DNA of 45,474 bases from Candidatus Scalindua sp. SCAELEC01. GTDB taxonomy: Bacteria; Planctomycetota; Brocadiia; Brocadiales; Scalinduaceae. The translations under genes were made by a program, and so were the position numbers. The notes beneath the pieces were generated by a model. It was not told the DNA's origin and ran no database searches. It saw only the letters and a program-made list of their open reading frames with translations. This document shows positions 6,967 to 14,110 of the stretch, one piece after another (within the stretch, counting starts at the first letter, position 1; every line of letters starts with the position of its first letter). Location of the stretch: NCBI GenBank assembly GCA_004282745.1, contig SHMT01000036.1, forward strand, positions 1 through 45,474, written 5' to 3'.

Positions 6967-7512
6967 ATGGTTTGGAACAGGATGTTTGGGAAAAAGAAAA
7001 AAGATGAAGCACTTGACCCTTTTCAGGATCTGGTATTATCTAAGCTCAAGGTTGGTTATCTCGTAGATTATGACATGAATACGTGGGAGGTGACTGAGTA
7101 TAATATGTATGATTGGGATGATGGGGACTATAGTTATGAATGGGAACTCACATCTGGTAATCAAGTTTTATATCTTGAACGTGAGGAAGATGATGAGGTT
7201 GAGTGGGTGCTAACAAAGAGAATCTCTTTCAACAGTTTGGGAGCGGGTATATCCAAATACATCGAACAAAATGAAGATCCTCCCCATGAGCTTGAGTATG
7301 AAGGAGTGAAGTATTATCTTGATGATGGTAGTGGGGGCTATTTGTGTAAAGGTGGGGGGAAACAGAGAATAGAATTTCTTTACTGGGAATTTCTTGATAA
7401 ATCAGAGGAAAAAGTGCTTACCATTGAACAATGGGGAGAGGACAAGTTTGAGGCATCTGTGGGTATCTATGTTGAAGAGTATCAATTTACCAATATTTTG
7501 CCGAAGGCCTAA
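6967..7512 (+). CDS. DUF4178-type protein of the PspA cluster
   Basis: A 181-residue acidic protein rich in Trp, Tyr and Asp. The order LKVGYLVDYDMNTWEVTEY, YSYEWELTSG, then YLEREEDDEVEWVL matches the DUF4178 pattern of a beta-rich domain that repeatedly occurs with PspA homologues, ion channels and spermidine-synthase-like proteins. The N-terminus is short and basic (RMFGKKKK). There is no signal peptide or membrane helix, so it is probably cytosolic or peripheral at the membrane. The ATG follows GAGAGAGGG. Its biochemical function is unknown. The position directly after pspA supports a common role in membrane stress. Confidence 0.7.
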   Translation: MVWNRMFGKKKKDEALDPFQDLVLSKLKVGYLVDYDMNTWEVTEYNMYDWDDGDYSYEWELTSGNQVLYLEREEDDEVEWVLTKRISFNSLGAGISKYIEQNEDPPHELEYEGVKYYLDDGSGGYLCKGGGKQRIEFLYWEFLDKSEEKVLTIEQWGEDKFEASVGIYVEEYQFTNILPKA

Positions 7513-7593
7513 CTCGGTAGCCATTGAGTAAATGACTTGTTATTTTACAATGGGTGGCTGCAAATCCGGTTAAAGAACCATGGTGAATTTATA

Positions 7594-7700
7594 TATACTC
7601 ATCTCATAATGGTTTTCGGATAAAATCCGAGATCAATTGTGCGAGTATAACGGCAACCAAGATTTAGTTTTCAGTAAAAACCAAATCGGTTTTAGTGTAT
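7594..7700. repeat. R2 repeat, long copy A (107 bp)
   Basis: It begins TATACTCATCTCATAATGG and ends near TTTTAGTGTA. It has two internal hairpins: TCGGAT/ATCCGA and GATTTAGTTTT/AAACCAAATC. It is about 90 % alike with the copy at 13999-14110 by eye, and lies between the DUF4178 gene and the lipoprotein gene. Confidence 0.8.
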
Positions 7701-7824
7701 TTCTTGTTGACTTACCTATTGTTGAGATCTATGATCACGGTATCGTGAGAGTCTTATTCGTCCGTATTTTGGGTTGCAGGAAAAATAACGGATTTAATTT
7801 TTCAGAAGAGAGAGAGGGGGCCTT

Positions 7825-7983
7825 ATGAAGACATTATCTATAAGATTGTTTACTCTTTGCACAGTAGCATTTTTGGCTTTTGGTATTATCGGTTGTAACG
7901 GAGGATCAGGAGAAAGAGCGGGGAAAGAGGTTGATAAAGCTGTTGAGTCTGCCAAAGAGACGATTCATGAAGCAACAAAATAG
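7825..7983 (+). CDS. Small lipoprotein (52 aa), entericidin-like
   Basis: A short reading frame with a lipoprotein signal: basic start MKTLSIR, a hydrophobic stretch, and the lipobox FGIIGC with Cys at about residue 24. The mature part is about 29 residues and forms an amphipathic helix (GKEVDKAVESAKETIHEATK). This shape resembles entericidin-type and other small stress lipoproteins. GAGAGAGGGGG lies just upstream. The gene lies 312 bases after the DUF4178 gene with an R2 repeat in between, so co-transcription with the PspA cluster is possible but not certain. Function is unknown. Confidence 0.7.
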   Translation: MKTLSIRLFTLCTVAFLAFGIIGCNGGSGERAGKEVDKAVESAKETIHEATK

Positions 7984-8055
7984 TTCCCCTCTTTTTTCCA
8001 GTAGATCACGTGATGTAGAGTGCCTTGTACATTACTGCATGGCGTTACCCGAGTG

Positions 8056-8091
8056 ATATTCGTCTGGTGCTTTTTGCACCAGACGAAATAT
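8056..8091 (+). terminator. Strong hairpin after the lipoprotein gene
   Basis: About 15 bp of stem (ATATT-CGTCTGGTGC with GCACCAGACGAAATAT) around a TTTTT loop. There is no T tail on the plus strand, so it is a terminator-like or mRNA-stabilising structure, not a canonical intrinsic terminator. Confidence 0.5.
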
Positions 8092-8580
8092 TAAGGGCGG
8101 TAACAATCCAGTTCTTTTATTTTTCATACCGTGTCGCACCGCACTATTTGCTCAAGCCCTAAAGACCACAACCACCAATCACAAAATTCAAGCCAAATGG
8201 TGACGCGCTCTCTGGAATTTCCTGATGTTTTTAAAGAGGGTGACACCGGTATTCAGTTCAACTGTTTGAGAATAAAAGGCTTTCATTTAGGAGATAATTG
8301 CTTTAGAATCACCTATATAGTGCGTGAACGAAAACCCAGTGTTTGAACCAAAACTGCCTAGGTACAAGGCGCGAAATAATTACGTAACCGGAGCGTACTC
8401 AAGTACGTGAGGATTACGTAATTGTTGCAGCAACGCAGTAGATGGGTAGTTTTCGTTCAAACACTATATAGAATTTCTTTATCTGACTATTTTATCGTAA
8501 ATAATACGTTTGTTACCAGCTCGCTTTCTCGCCAACCACCCTGGTTGGAAAGACCCAGTGAGCATGGGTGAAAGAGGTCA
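8092..8580. other. Intergenic region with R1 copy 2
   Basis: No gene is recognised. It holds R1 copy 2 (8318-8466) and a perfect small hairpin CCAACCA-CCC-TGGTTGG (8534-8550 area) shortly before the aldo/keto reductase start. An open frame through 8131-8346 runs into the repeat and has no ribosome-binding site. Confidence 0.5.
8318..8466. repeat. R1 palindromic repeat, copy 2 (149 bp)
   Basis: It starts TAGTGCGTGAACGAAAAC and ends GTTTTCGTTCAAACACTA. Compared with copy 1 it is in the opposite orientation, with the doubled terminal motif on the left. The central hairpin is GCGTACTCAAGTACGTGAGG. Confidence 0.85.
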
Positions 8581-9537
8581 ATGTGCATGGAGTATAGGGT
8601 TCTTGGGAAAAGTGATTTGTCTGTATCGATTATTGGTTACGGTGCCTGGGGGATAGGAGGCGCACCCTTTTGGACAACAGAGGGTGAAGAGAACTCTGCA
8701 AACTCTATTCTAAAGGCGTTAAGTGTGGGCATAAACTTCTTTGACACTGCACCGGTTTACGGATTTGGATACTCTGAAGAACTCCTGGGGAAGACATTGC
8801 GTAAAAAGCGTGAAGATGTCATCATTGCAACCAAGTGTGGTTTGAGGTGGGAGAGGGAAGATCTTAGCTCCTTGAGAAAGGAGGCCACGCAAAAATCGAT
8901 ACTGTTTGAGATTGATGCAAGCCTGAAGAGGTTACAAACCGACTATGTAGATTTATATCAGGTACACTGGCCTGATGAGAGTACACCGATTTCAGAAACA
9001 ATGGAAGCCCTGCTCAAGATTCAGAAGGCTGGTAAGGCCCGCTATATAGGTGTTAGCAACTATACGGTAGAAATGATGAAGGAGAGCCTTACCTACGGAC
9101 AGATCGTTTCACTGCAACCCATGTATAGTATGTTGGAACGAGATATTGAGCAAACGATCCTTCCCTATTGTAGAGAGGTGGATATCGGTATCATTTGTTA
9201 TAGTCCACTTGCCTCCGGAGTACTGACTGGAAAGTACGATGAAAATACAAAATTTAAAGACTGGAGAGGGAAGGATATTATTGGCCATTTTACTGATGAC
9301 GTGTATCTGTCCCATGTAAGAAAGGTCAAGGAGATCGCGAAAATTGCGAAGAAACTGGGTAAGACGACTGCCCAGTTAGCCATAAATTGGTTGATTCACC
9401 AAAGCGGTGTGACGACAGCGCTGGTAGGTGTGAAGAACCCTGGGCAGGTTGAACAAAACAGTGGTGCTGTTGGATGGAAAATCCCGGATGAGGATTTAAA
9501 TACGATAATAAATATTTTAGAAGAAAGGAGATTGTAA
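8581..9537 (+). CDS. Aldo/keto reductase
   Basis: A 318-residue NADPH-dependent oxidoreductase with a TIM-barrel fold. The catalytic set is visible: Asp in FFDTAPVYG, Tyr in the same motif, Lys in VIIATKCG and His in LYQVHWPD. The C-terminal cofactor-binding part contains GVKNPGQVEQN. The family reduces aldehydes and ketones to alcohols, and the substrate cannot be told. The start is ATG 8581 or the ATG two codons later; AAGAGGT lies upstream. The next gene (RidA family) starts immediately after the stop codon, so the two form an operon, possibly for handling a reactive carbonyl or imine. Confidence 0.9.
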   Translation: MCMEYRVLGKSDLSVSIIGYGAWGIGGAPFWTTEGEENSANSILKALSVGINFFDTAPVYGFGYSEELLGKTLRKKREDVIIATKCGLRWEREDLSSLRKEATQKSILFEIDASLKRLQTDYVDLYQVHWPDESTPISETMEALLKIQKAGKARYIGVSNYTVEMMKESLTYGQIVSLQPMYSMLERDIEQTILPYCREVDIGIICYSPLASGVLTGKYDENTKFKDWRGKDIIGHFTDDVYLSHVRKVKEIAKIAKKLGKTTAQLAINWLIHQSGVTTALVGVKNPGQVEQNSGAVGWKIPDEDLNTIINILEERRL

Positions 9538-10065
9538 ATGGCAAAAGCAGCAAAGAAAAATTATAATTTAAAAGATTTGGATAAAATGCCTTTGGATGAG
9601 GCTCAAAAGCTCCCCTTTTCAGATAGGGACAAGCTACTTGATCTACTCCTTGCCGAGAACAGGAAGGTGGGTGGTAAGCAACCAACCCGTCAGATTGGGT
9701 TGATGTGTGATTGGTTTGAGGAAAACCTTGCACTTCTTCAGAAGCTTAAGGCAATAAAGATCTGTTTTGGTGGCTTTATTCCCGTGGATTCAACCGGAGA
9801 AGTTCCAACATTAGATCCCAAAGCGCAATTCAAGTTAGTCTTTGATAACATCAAGACCGCTGTAGGTAAATCTGGCTCAAATATGGACAGGGTTGTTAAT
9901 TGCTTGATATTCATGAAGAATATTGACTATTGGGGGCAAATGAATGATATCTATAAGAAGTATATCAAGTGCTCACCAACCCGTGCAGCGATTGGTTGTC
10001 AAGATTTGAACAAGACGTATCAGATTGAGGTAGTAAACCTGGTAGCGTATAAGGTTGCGAAATGA
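9538..10065 (+). CDS. RidA/YjgF-family protein with N-terminal extension
   Basis: A 175-residue protein in which the RidA-like domain occupies about residues 50-175, preceded by an extension of about 45 residues (KAAKKNYNLKDLDKM...). Landmarks are CFGGFIPVDSTGE, a central helix with VFDNIKTAVGKSGSNMDRVV, and PTRAAIGCQDL, where the Arg corresponds to the substrate-binding Arg of RidA. RidA proteins hydrolyse reactive enamines and imines, but many paralogues differ. The ATG directly abuts the upstream stop codon and has AAAGGAG inside the end of the aldo/keto reductase gene, so translation is coupled. The extension is not typical of the family. Confidence 0.8.
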   Translation: MAKAAKKNYNLKDLDKMPLDEAQKLPFSDRDKLLDLLLAENRKVGGKQPTRQIGLMCDWFEENLALLQKLKAIKICFGGFIPVDSTGEVPTLDPKAQFKLVFDNIKTAVGKSGSNMDRVVNCLIFMKNIDYWGQMNDIYKKYIKCSPTRAAIGCQDLNKTYQIEVVNLVAYKVAK

Positions 10066-10117
10066 TTATTGTATGAGGGTTTTATTAAACGCGTAAATTT
10101 TGAAAGGAGACTCAATT

Positions 10118-10507
10118 ATGTTTCAATATGTAAGAGTAGGTTTTATCAGTTTATCGGCTATGGCATGTGCGCTCGTGTTATCATCTTCACTCTTGGAGGC
10201 ATCTGGTGATGCTTGCTGCAGTGCATCAAAAAGTGACAAGGCATGCGAAGCAGGGGATGCAAAACTAAAACAGGTGTCAACATCTGAACACGCTAATGAA
10301 CAGGTGGTCTTAAACATAGAGGGTATGACCTGTGGTGGTTGTGAAAGCAAGGTTAAGAGTGTGCTCACAAAGTGTCCGGGAGTTAAGGACGCACAGGTAG
10401 ATCATCATAGCGGTAAGGCTGTTGTAGAGGTTGAGAGTGGAAGTGCAAGTACGGAAGATCTCATAAAGGCTGTTAAGAAATTGGGCTATAAGGTATCCGA
10501 AGGATAA
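10118..10507 (+). CDS. Secreted heavy-metal-associated (HMA, MerP-like) protein
   Basis: A 129-residue protein with an N-terminal signal peptide (about residues 1-27), a Cys-rich linker (ACCSASKSDKAC) and a C-terminal HMA domain from about residue 62. The domain carries the metal-binding loop GMTCGGCESKVKSVL and ends AVKKLGYKVSEG. The fold is that of MerP and CopZ, binding soft metal ions through the two Cys, and export puts it in the periplasm. The ATG at 10118 follows AAAGGAG by 8 bases, so the upstream TTG is not used. No metal ATPase or mer gene is adjacent. It lies 52 bases after the RidA gene. Confidence 0.85.
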   Translation: MFQYVRVGFISLSAMACALVLSSSLLEASGDACCSASKSDKACEAGDAKLKQVSTSEHANEQVVLNIEGMTCGGCESKVKSVLTKCPGVKDAQVDHHSGKAVVEVESGSASTEDLIKAVKKLGYKVSEG

Positions 10508-10556
10508 GTGGCCAGGAAGCACTTGAGCCAAAGACTCAGTCTAAAGTGAAGTGTTA

Positions 10557-10612
10557 TATACTTAAACCGATTTGGTTTTCGGTTTTACCGAAAATCATTA
10601 TGAGATGAGTAC
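10557..10612. repeat. R2 repeat, short copy C (56 bp, inverted)
   Basis: It begins TATACTTAAACCGATTTGG and ends TGAGATGAGTAC. It has both R2 ends but lacks the middle of the long form, leaving one hairpin (TTTTCGG-TTTTA-CCGAAAA). It lies 50 bases after the HMA gene. Confidence 0.8.
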
Positions 10613-10895
10613 AAAATAGAAATATGCTTGTGATTTGCCTGTCTGATGTATCTATTCAGACAGGCAATACGCAAGTTATACCCATCACAAATTAGTTTTA
10701 GGTTTTAGAACCCTATTCCACACGAACATTACACTTTTCTCAATCGCATAATCCTAAGTCACACCTAATCCTCCGCTTTTGTTCAACTAGTAATCCCTGC
10801 GTGAGTTCCTTGCCTTCCTTTTACCCTTGACGTACCTTGTCCGCCCCATTTACATTCGTTTTCTCTTCTCTCTTTATCCCTTCTTAGGCAGCTTT

Positions 10896-10952
10896 TATAC
10901 TAAAACCCATTTGGTTTTCGGTATTACCGGAAACCATTATGAGATGAGTATA
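10896..10952. repeat. R2 repeat, short copy D (57 bp, inverted)
   Basis: It begins TATACTAAAACCCATTTGG and ends ATTATGAGATGAGTATA. It has the same internal deletion as copy C, with the hairpin TTTCGG-TATTA-CCGGAAA. Confidence 0.8.
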
Positions 10953-11434
10953 GTACTTACTGTCTGATCAATTTCCAATTGAATAAAACCGGACGCTAAT
11001 GACAAAAAGTGGGTATCTCTTTACATTTATTTTGTTCGACCGATGGTGAGTCTTCATGGTTGCTCTTCCATATGGTCAATCGGGTTACTTATTTGGATAA
11101 TGTTTTCCTCTAACATAAAAGGGGAGATAGACATGCCGATTTGGCGAAGGTGTCCCAAAATGGGAATTCTGTAAAACTTTTATGGTGACATCAAGGACCA
11201 TTAAAAGGGGTGATGGTGAATCCGGATAATAATACTCTCTTGGCGGAGAGAGAGCTCCTATCGTGTAAGTACTTTATTTTAATGTTAATAGAGGTGCTGA
11301 AGCGGGGCTATGACAGGAGAAGAGCAAAATTCTTTGGTTTTGTAATATACTCAGCAGGTTAAGTTTATTTATGGCAAGGACTTTGCGGGTAGCAGATGGG
11401 TTGAGCCTTTGGAGGATTTGATATCTGAAGATTA

Positions 11435-11596
11435 ATGGTCCTTCTCAGTTCAAAGATAAAAAGAGTTAAAGTCGCAAACTTATCAGGCATCACGGTTGAC
11501 GTTGCCGGAGCTTTAACCATGCCACTAGATGAACTTCTTCGATAAGAAATTGAGAAAAGAACTTATGATGTGCTTGCGCTCTATGCGGTTGCGTAA
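11435..11596 (+). pseudogene. Possible decayed gene fragment
   Basis: An ATG frame reads MVLLSSKIKRVKVANL and on to DELLR before a TAA, then continues in the same frame for another 16 codons to a second stop. The composition looks protein-like, but the fragment matches no family I recognise and has no clear ribosome-binding site. It may be a remnant of a mobile-element gene. Confidence 0.25.
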
Positions 11597-11750
11597 CTGA
11601 GTTATTAGTATTTTATTACTATTGTGACGGGATAAGAGAACAAGAGAGGGTATAAATTCTGTAAATATTTATTGGGAGAGTATGCCGACTTAAAAAAAAG
11701 ACCTTATTGTTTCTGGGATGTAGAATGTCAACTTTTTTTGGGGATAAGAT

Positions 11751-11990
11751 ATGAGGTGTGTATATCAAGATCTAGACAAGAGTTACCGTGTTGAAACCTG
11801 CACGTGTGGATCAAATAAGATCAAGATTAAAGTGATACAGGATAAGTGGTTACTCGGGATCGTTGAGGGGGAAATCATCAGGCCTTCTTTAGTCTCACAC
11901 ACGAAACCTATCGCAGTCACGGAGTTTTTCTGTGAAACTTGTAATAGTTTGTTGATTTCCACGATACACAACAAAGAGAAGGACGTGTAA
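11751..11990 (+). CDS. Small zinc-ribbon-like hypothetical protein
   Basis: A 79-residue protein with two Cys pairs, CTCG near residue 17 and CETC near residue 62, that could form a zinc ribbon around a beta-rich core (KIKIKVIQDKWLLGIVEG). There is no signal peptide or membrane segment. I do not recognise the family. The ATG has GGGG about 10 bases upstream and follows the gene-poor stretch. Downstream, a hairpin with a T-rich tail (12047-12095) could end transcription. The gene points towards the minus-strand folK gene, so the two converge. Confidence 0.5.
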   Translation: MRCVYQDLDKSYRVETCTCGSNKIKIKVIQDKWLLGIVEGEIIRPSLVSHTKPIAVTEFFCETCNSLLISTIHNKEKDV

Positions 11991-12046
11991 TAATGCGGGA
12001 GGTTAAAAGCCTTATAACTTACGTCTTAAGAGAAACCATAAGCGAC

Positions 12047-12095
12047 CCTCAAACACTCCCAAGGTAATCTAAACCTTCTTGAGGCTATAGTTTTT
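12047..12095 (+). terminator. Possible intrinsic terminator between convergent genes
   Basis: CCTCAA (12047-12052) pairs with TTGAGG (12079-12084), with an inner AAGGT/ACCTT stem. CTATAG and then TTTTT follow. CACTCCC and GGGAGTG (12054 and 12116) offer an alternative pairing. Confidence 0.4.
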
Positions 12096-12182
12096 ATGAT
12101 TTGATACCATAAATTGGGAGTGATTAGATCAGTGGAGGAAATGTTGCTGTTTATCATTCTAGCAAGTGTAAAGGATGATGAG

Positions 12183-12704
12183 TCAACTCTGGCACCTATA
12201 CACCTTGTTTCTTAACTGTTCAGTAAACCGTATGTCGGGTCTCAAATCTTCTTTTGACAACGAGTTTAGGAGAATGGATATTGGGGTATTCGTATCCGGT
12301 AGGGTCAAGTTCGGATCCAATTCGAATAAGGGAAATGCAATGAACGGCCGTGTATAGATGTCCTGATTGGGAATGGTTATATCTCTGTCCTTTAGTATGT
12401 GATCTCCATAAAGTAAGAGATCAAGATCTATGGTCCTTGATGTGTACCTGTCTGCTGTCTTGATTCGGTGCAGGTCCATTTCGATTTGTTTGAGTATTTT
12501 AAATGTTAAATCTTGTGCCGTCATGGAAACTTGTATTTGCCAGACACCATTTAAATAGTCAGCTTGCCTTCTTCCCAAGAGTGGCTTCGTACGATAGAAG
12601 GTTGAAATACCCGTAATCGTTACCTGTCTACGCAGCATTGTTAACGCACTCTTAATGTTATCTTCCGGATGAATGTTACTACCGACACTGACATAAGCGT
12701 TCAT
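12183..12704 (-). CDS. folK: 2-amino-4-hydroxy-6-hydroxymethyldihydropteridine pyrophosphokinase
   Basis: FolK transfers pyrophosphate from ATP to 6-hydroxymethyl-dihydropterin in folate synthesis. With the ATG at 12704 the protein has 173 residues and starts NAYVSVGSNIHPEDNI, the usual FolK opening. The family signature follows as DRYTSRTIDLDLLLYGD, with the two magnesium-binding Asp in DLDLLLYG, and then IPNQDIYTRPFIAFPLFEL. A start 21 codons upstream is possible but would add a non-typical leader. Neither start has a good Shine-Dalgarno sequence. It is the last gene of a folM-folB-folK minus-strand cluster, 148 bases after folB. Confidence 0.92.
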   Translation of the reverse strand: MNAYVSVGSNIHPEDNIKSALTMLRRQVTITGISTFYRTKPLLGRRQADYLNGVWQIQVSMTAQDLTFKILKQIEMDLHRIKTADRYTSRTIDLDLLLYGDHILKDRDITIPNQDIYTRPFIAFPLFELDPNLTLPDTNTPISILLNSLSKEDLRPDIRFTEQLRNKVYRCQS

Positions 12705-12852
12705 TGTTATACGGTGTGAATTGTTGATACGGTATCCAATATCTTCCGGATATCTGATATGCACCAAAGAGTAAAATGCAAATAGCCTGTTATAGGTCCT
12801 GGTTCGTTAACGCTCTATCGATACTGCAATCAGGGATTGGAAAAGGAGAGTG

Positions 12853-13233
12853 CTACCGATCTTCCTTGCCTCTTATTATCTCAACTGCTGCAGAACTGGC
12901 AAATCGTAATGCTCCCGGCTTATCTACGGTTACCTTAACGTTATGGACCTTAGGGTCGTCCAGGCAAATTTGAGCAATCTCCTCTGCTAACTTTTCGATT
13001 AGATAAAAGGATGATTTTTCTATGAGGGCCAATATATCCTTTTTAATTTTCACATAATCAACAGAATCCTCAAGGCTATCTGTTTTTCCCGCTTTTCTCA
13101 GATTGACATGTAGTTTGATATTGATGATAACGTCTTGTTTGTCCCTGCGTTCTTCATCATGAATGCCAATGATGCAGCGAACCAACAGGTTCCTAATATG
13201 AATCTTGTCAAGGAGTAAAGGTGCTTCTTTCAT
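12853..13233 (-). CDS. folB: Dihydroneopterin aldolase
   Basis: FolB cleaves 7,8-dihydroneopterin to 6-hydroxymethyl-dihydropterin and glycolaldehyde, one step before FolK. The 126-residue protein shows the family features: IIGIHDEERRDKQDVIINI with the substrate-binding Glu, the DSVDYVKIKKDI helix, and VTVDKPGALRFASSAAVEI with the catalytic Lys. Length is normal. The gene overlaps the 3' end of the SDR gene by 26 bases, so translation is probably coupled. The order reductase-FolB-FolK makes a compact pterin-branch operon. Confidence 0.92.
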   Translation of the reverse strand: MKEAPLLLDKIHIRNLLVRCIIGIHDEERRDKQDVIINIKLHVNLRKAGKTDSLEDSVDYVKIKKDILALIEKSSFYLIEKLAEEIAQICLDDPKVHNVKVTVDKPGALRFASSAAVEIIRGKEDR

Positions 13234-13975
13234 AAGATTTCTCTTTCAGGTTTTGTCCCCCATCAATACAGAGAACTTCTCCGGTAATGAAGGTATTTGA
13301 TAATAGGAAAAGAACCGCATCGGTAATATTGGGTAGTGTGCCATAACGAAATAACAAATTTCTCTTGCTGTTTTTTACCAAAAAAGATTCATCCATTCCT
13401 ACTGGTGGCAATATGAGGCCCGGTGCAATACCATTGACGCGGAGCCGAGGCGCAAAATCAATAGCCATCATCTCCGTCATATGAAATAACAAATTCTTGC
13501 TTAATTGATACGCTGCATGATTTAGATCATAGTTCCTTATACGGTTATCAAGAAAATTGATAATACATCCTTCCCTATTCTGTTTTGCTATCTGTTGAGA
13601 AAGTCTAAAGGGGGCGATTGAATTAACCATTAATGTGTGTTGCAAATCCTGGATATCCAGGGTTTTTAGATTTGAAACAGGGAATATCGATGCATTATTA
13701 ATAAGAAAATCAACGGCTCCAACCGCTTCGTGAATATTTTTAACGAGTGTGTCAATTTCGTTTAAATTTGAGAAGTCCGCTTGGAAGCTCCATGATTTTA
13801 CCCCCTCTGTCCTTATCTGCGTTACAACCTCTTCCGCTGTTTCTTTTGAAGAGGGGGAGTGGTGGATAATAACGTTTACTTTGTTTTCTGCTAGTACATT
13901 CGCGATTGCCTTTCCTATACGTTTGGTTGCGCCGGTCACGAGGGCCGTTTTATTATGTAAATGGTTCTTCTTCAT
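13208..13975 (-). CDS. Short-chain dehydrogenase of pteridine-reductase / FolM type
   Basis: A 255-residue NAD(P)H-dependent SDR. The cofactor motif reads TGATKRIGKAIA, where the basic residue in TGxxxRIG is typical of pteridine reductase and FolM. FLINNASIFP supplies the NNA motif, and AAYQLSKNLL holds the catalytic Tyr and Lys. The C-terminus has FITGEVLCIDGGQNL. Tetrahydrobiopterin or dihydromonapterin reduction is inferred from the motif and the folB-folK neighbours. It may stand in for, or assist, a dihydrofolate reductase. It is the first gene of the operon, and R2 copy B lies just upstream. Confidence 0.8.
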   Translation of the reverse strand: MKKNHLHNKTALVTGATKRIGKAIANVLAENKVNVIIHHSPSSKETAEEVVTQIRTEGVKSWSFQADFSNLNEIDTLVKNIHEAVGAVDFLINNASIFPVSNLKTLDIQDLQHTLMVNSIAPFRLSQQIAKQNREGCIINFLDNRIRNYDLNHAAYQLSKNLLFHMTEMMAIDFAPRLRVNGIAPGLILPPVGMDESFLVKNSKRNLLFRYGTLPNITDAVLFLLSNTFITGEVLCIDGGQNLKEKSYERSTFTP

Positions 13976-13984
13976 TTTCTTTTG

Positions 13985-14110
13985 TTATGAGATGAGTATA
14001 TACTCATCTCATAATGGTTTTCGGATAAAATCCGAGATAAAATTGAGCGAGTATACCTTCACCAAGATTTGGTTTCCGATAAAGCCGAAAACCAAATCGG
14101 TTTTAGTATA
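13985..14110. repeat. R2 repeat, long copy B with a 30-bp perfect palindrome at its left edge
   Basis: The long R2 form occupies 13999-14110, TATACTCATCTCATAATGG to TTTTAGTATA, with hairpins TCGGAT/ATCCGA and GGTTTCCG/CCGAAAACC. Bases 13985-14000 are an R2 end in the opposite direction, so 13985-14014 reads as a perfect palindrome centred on TATA. The right edge touches the stop codon of the decarboxylase gene at 14111. Confidence 0.8.

Larger units (their letters stand above)
10613..11750. other. 1.1 kb gene-poor stretch with an R2 copy and possible decayed coding remnants
   Basis: No intact gene is recognised. The part around 10680-10890 is strikingly pyrimidine-rich on the plus strand. 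R2 copy D is at 10896-10952. A 36-codon ATG frame at 11435 (beginning MVLLSSKIKRVKVANL) has a TAA and then continues in frame with EIEKRTYDVLALYAVA, as if a gene had picked up a stop. I cannot name its family. Confidence 0.45.

Noticed and set aside
8131-8346. 71-codon open frame before R1 copy 2
   Set aside because: It has no start signal, runs into the repeat and has no protein-like motif.
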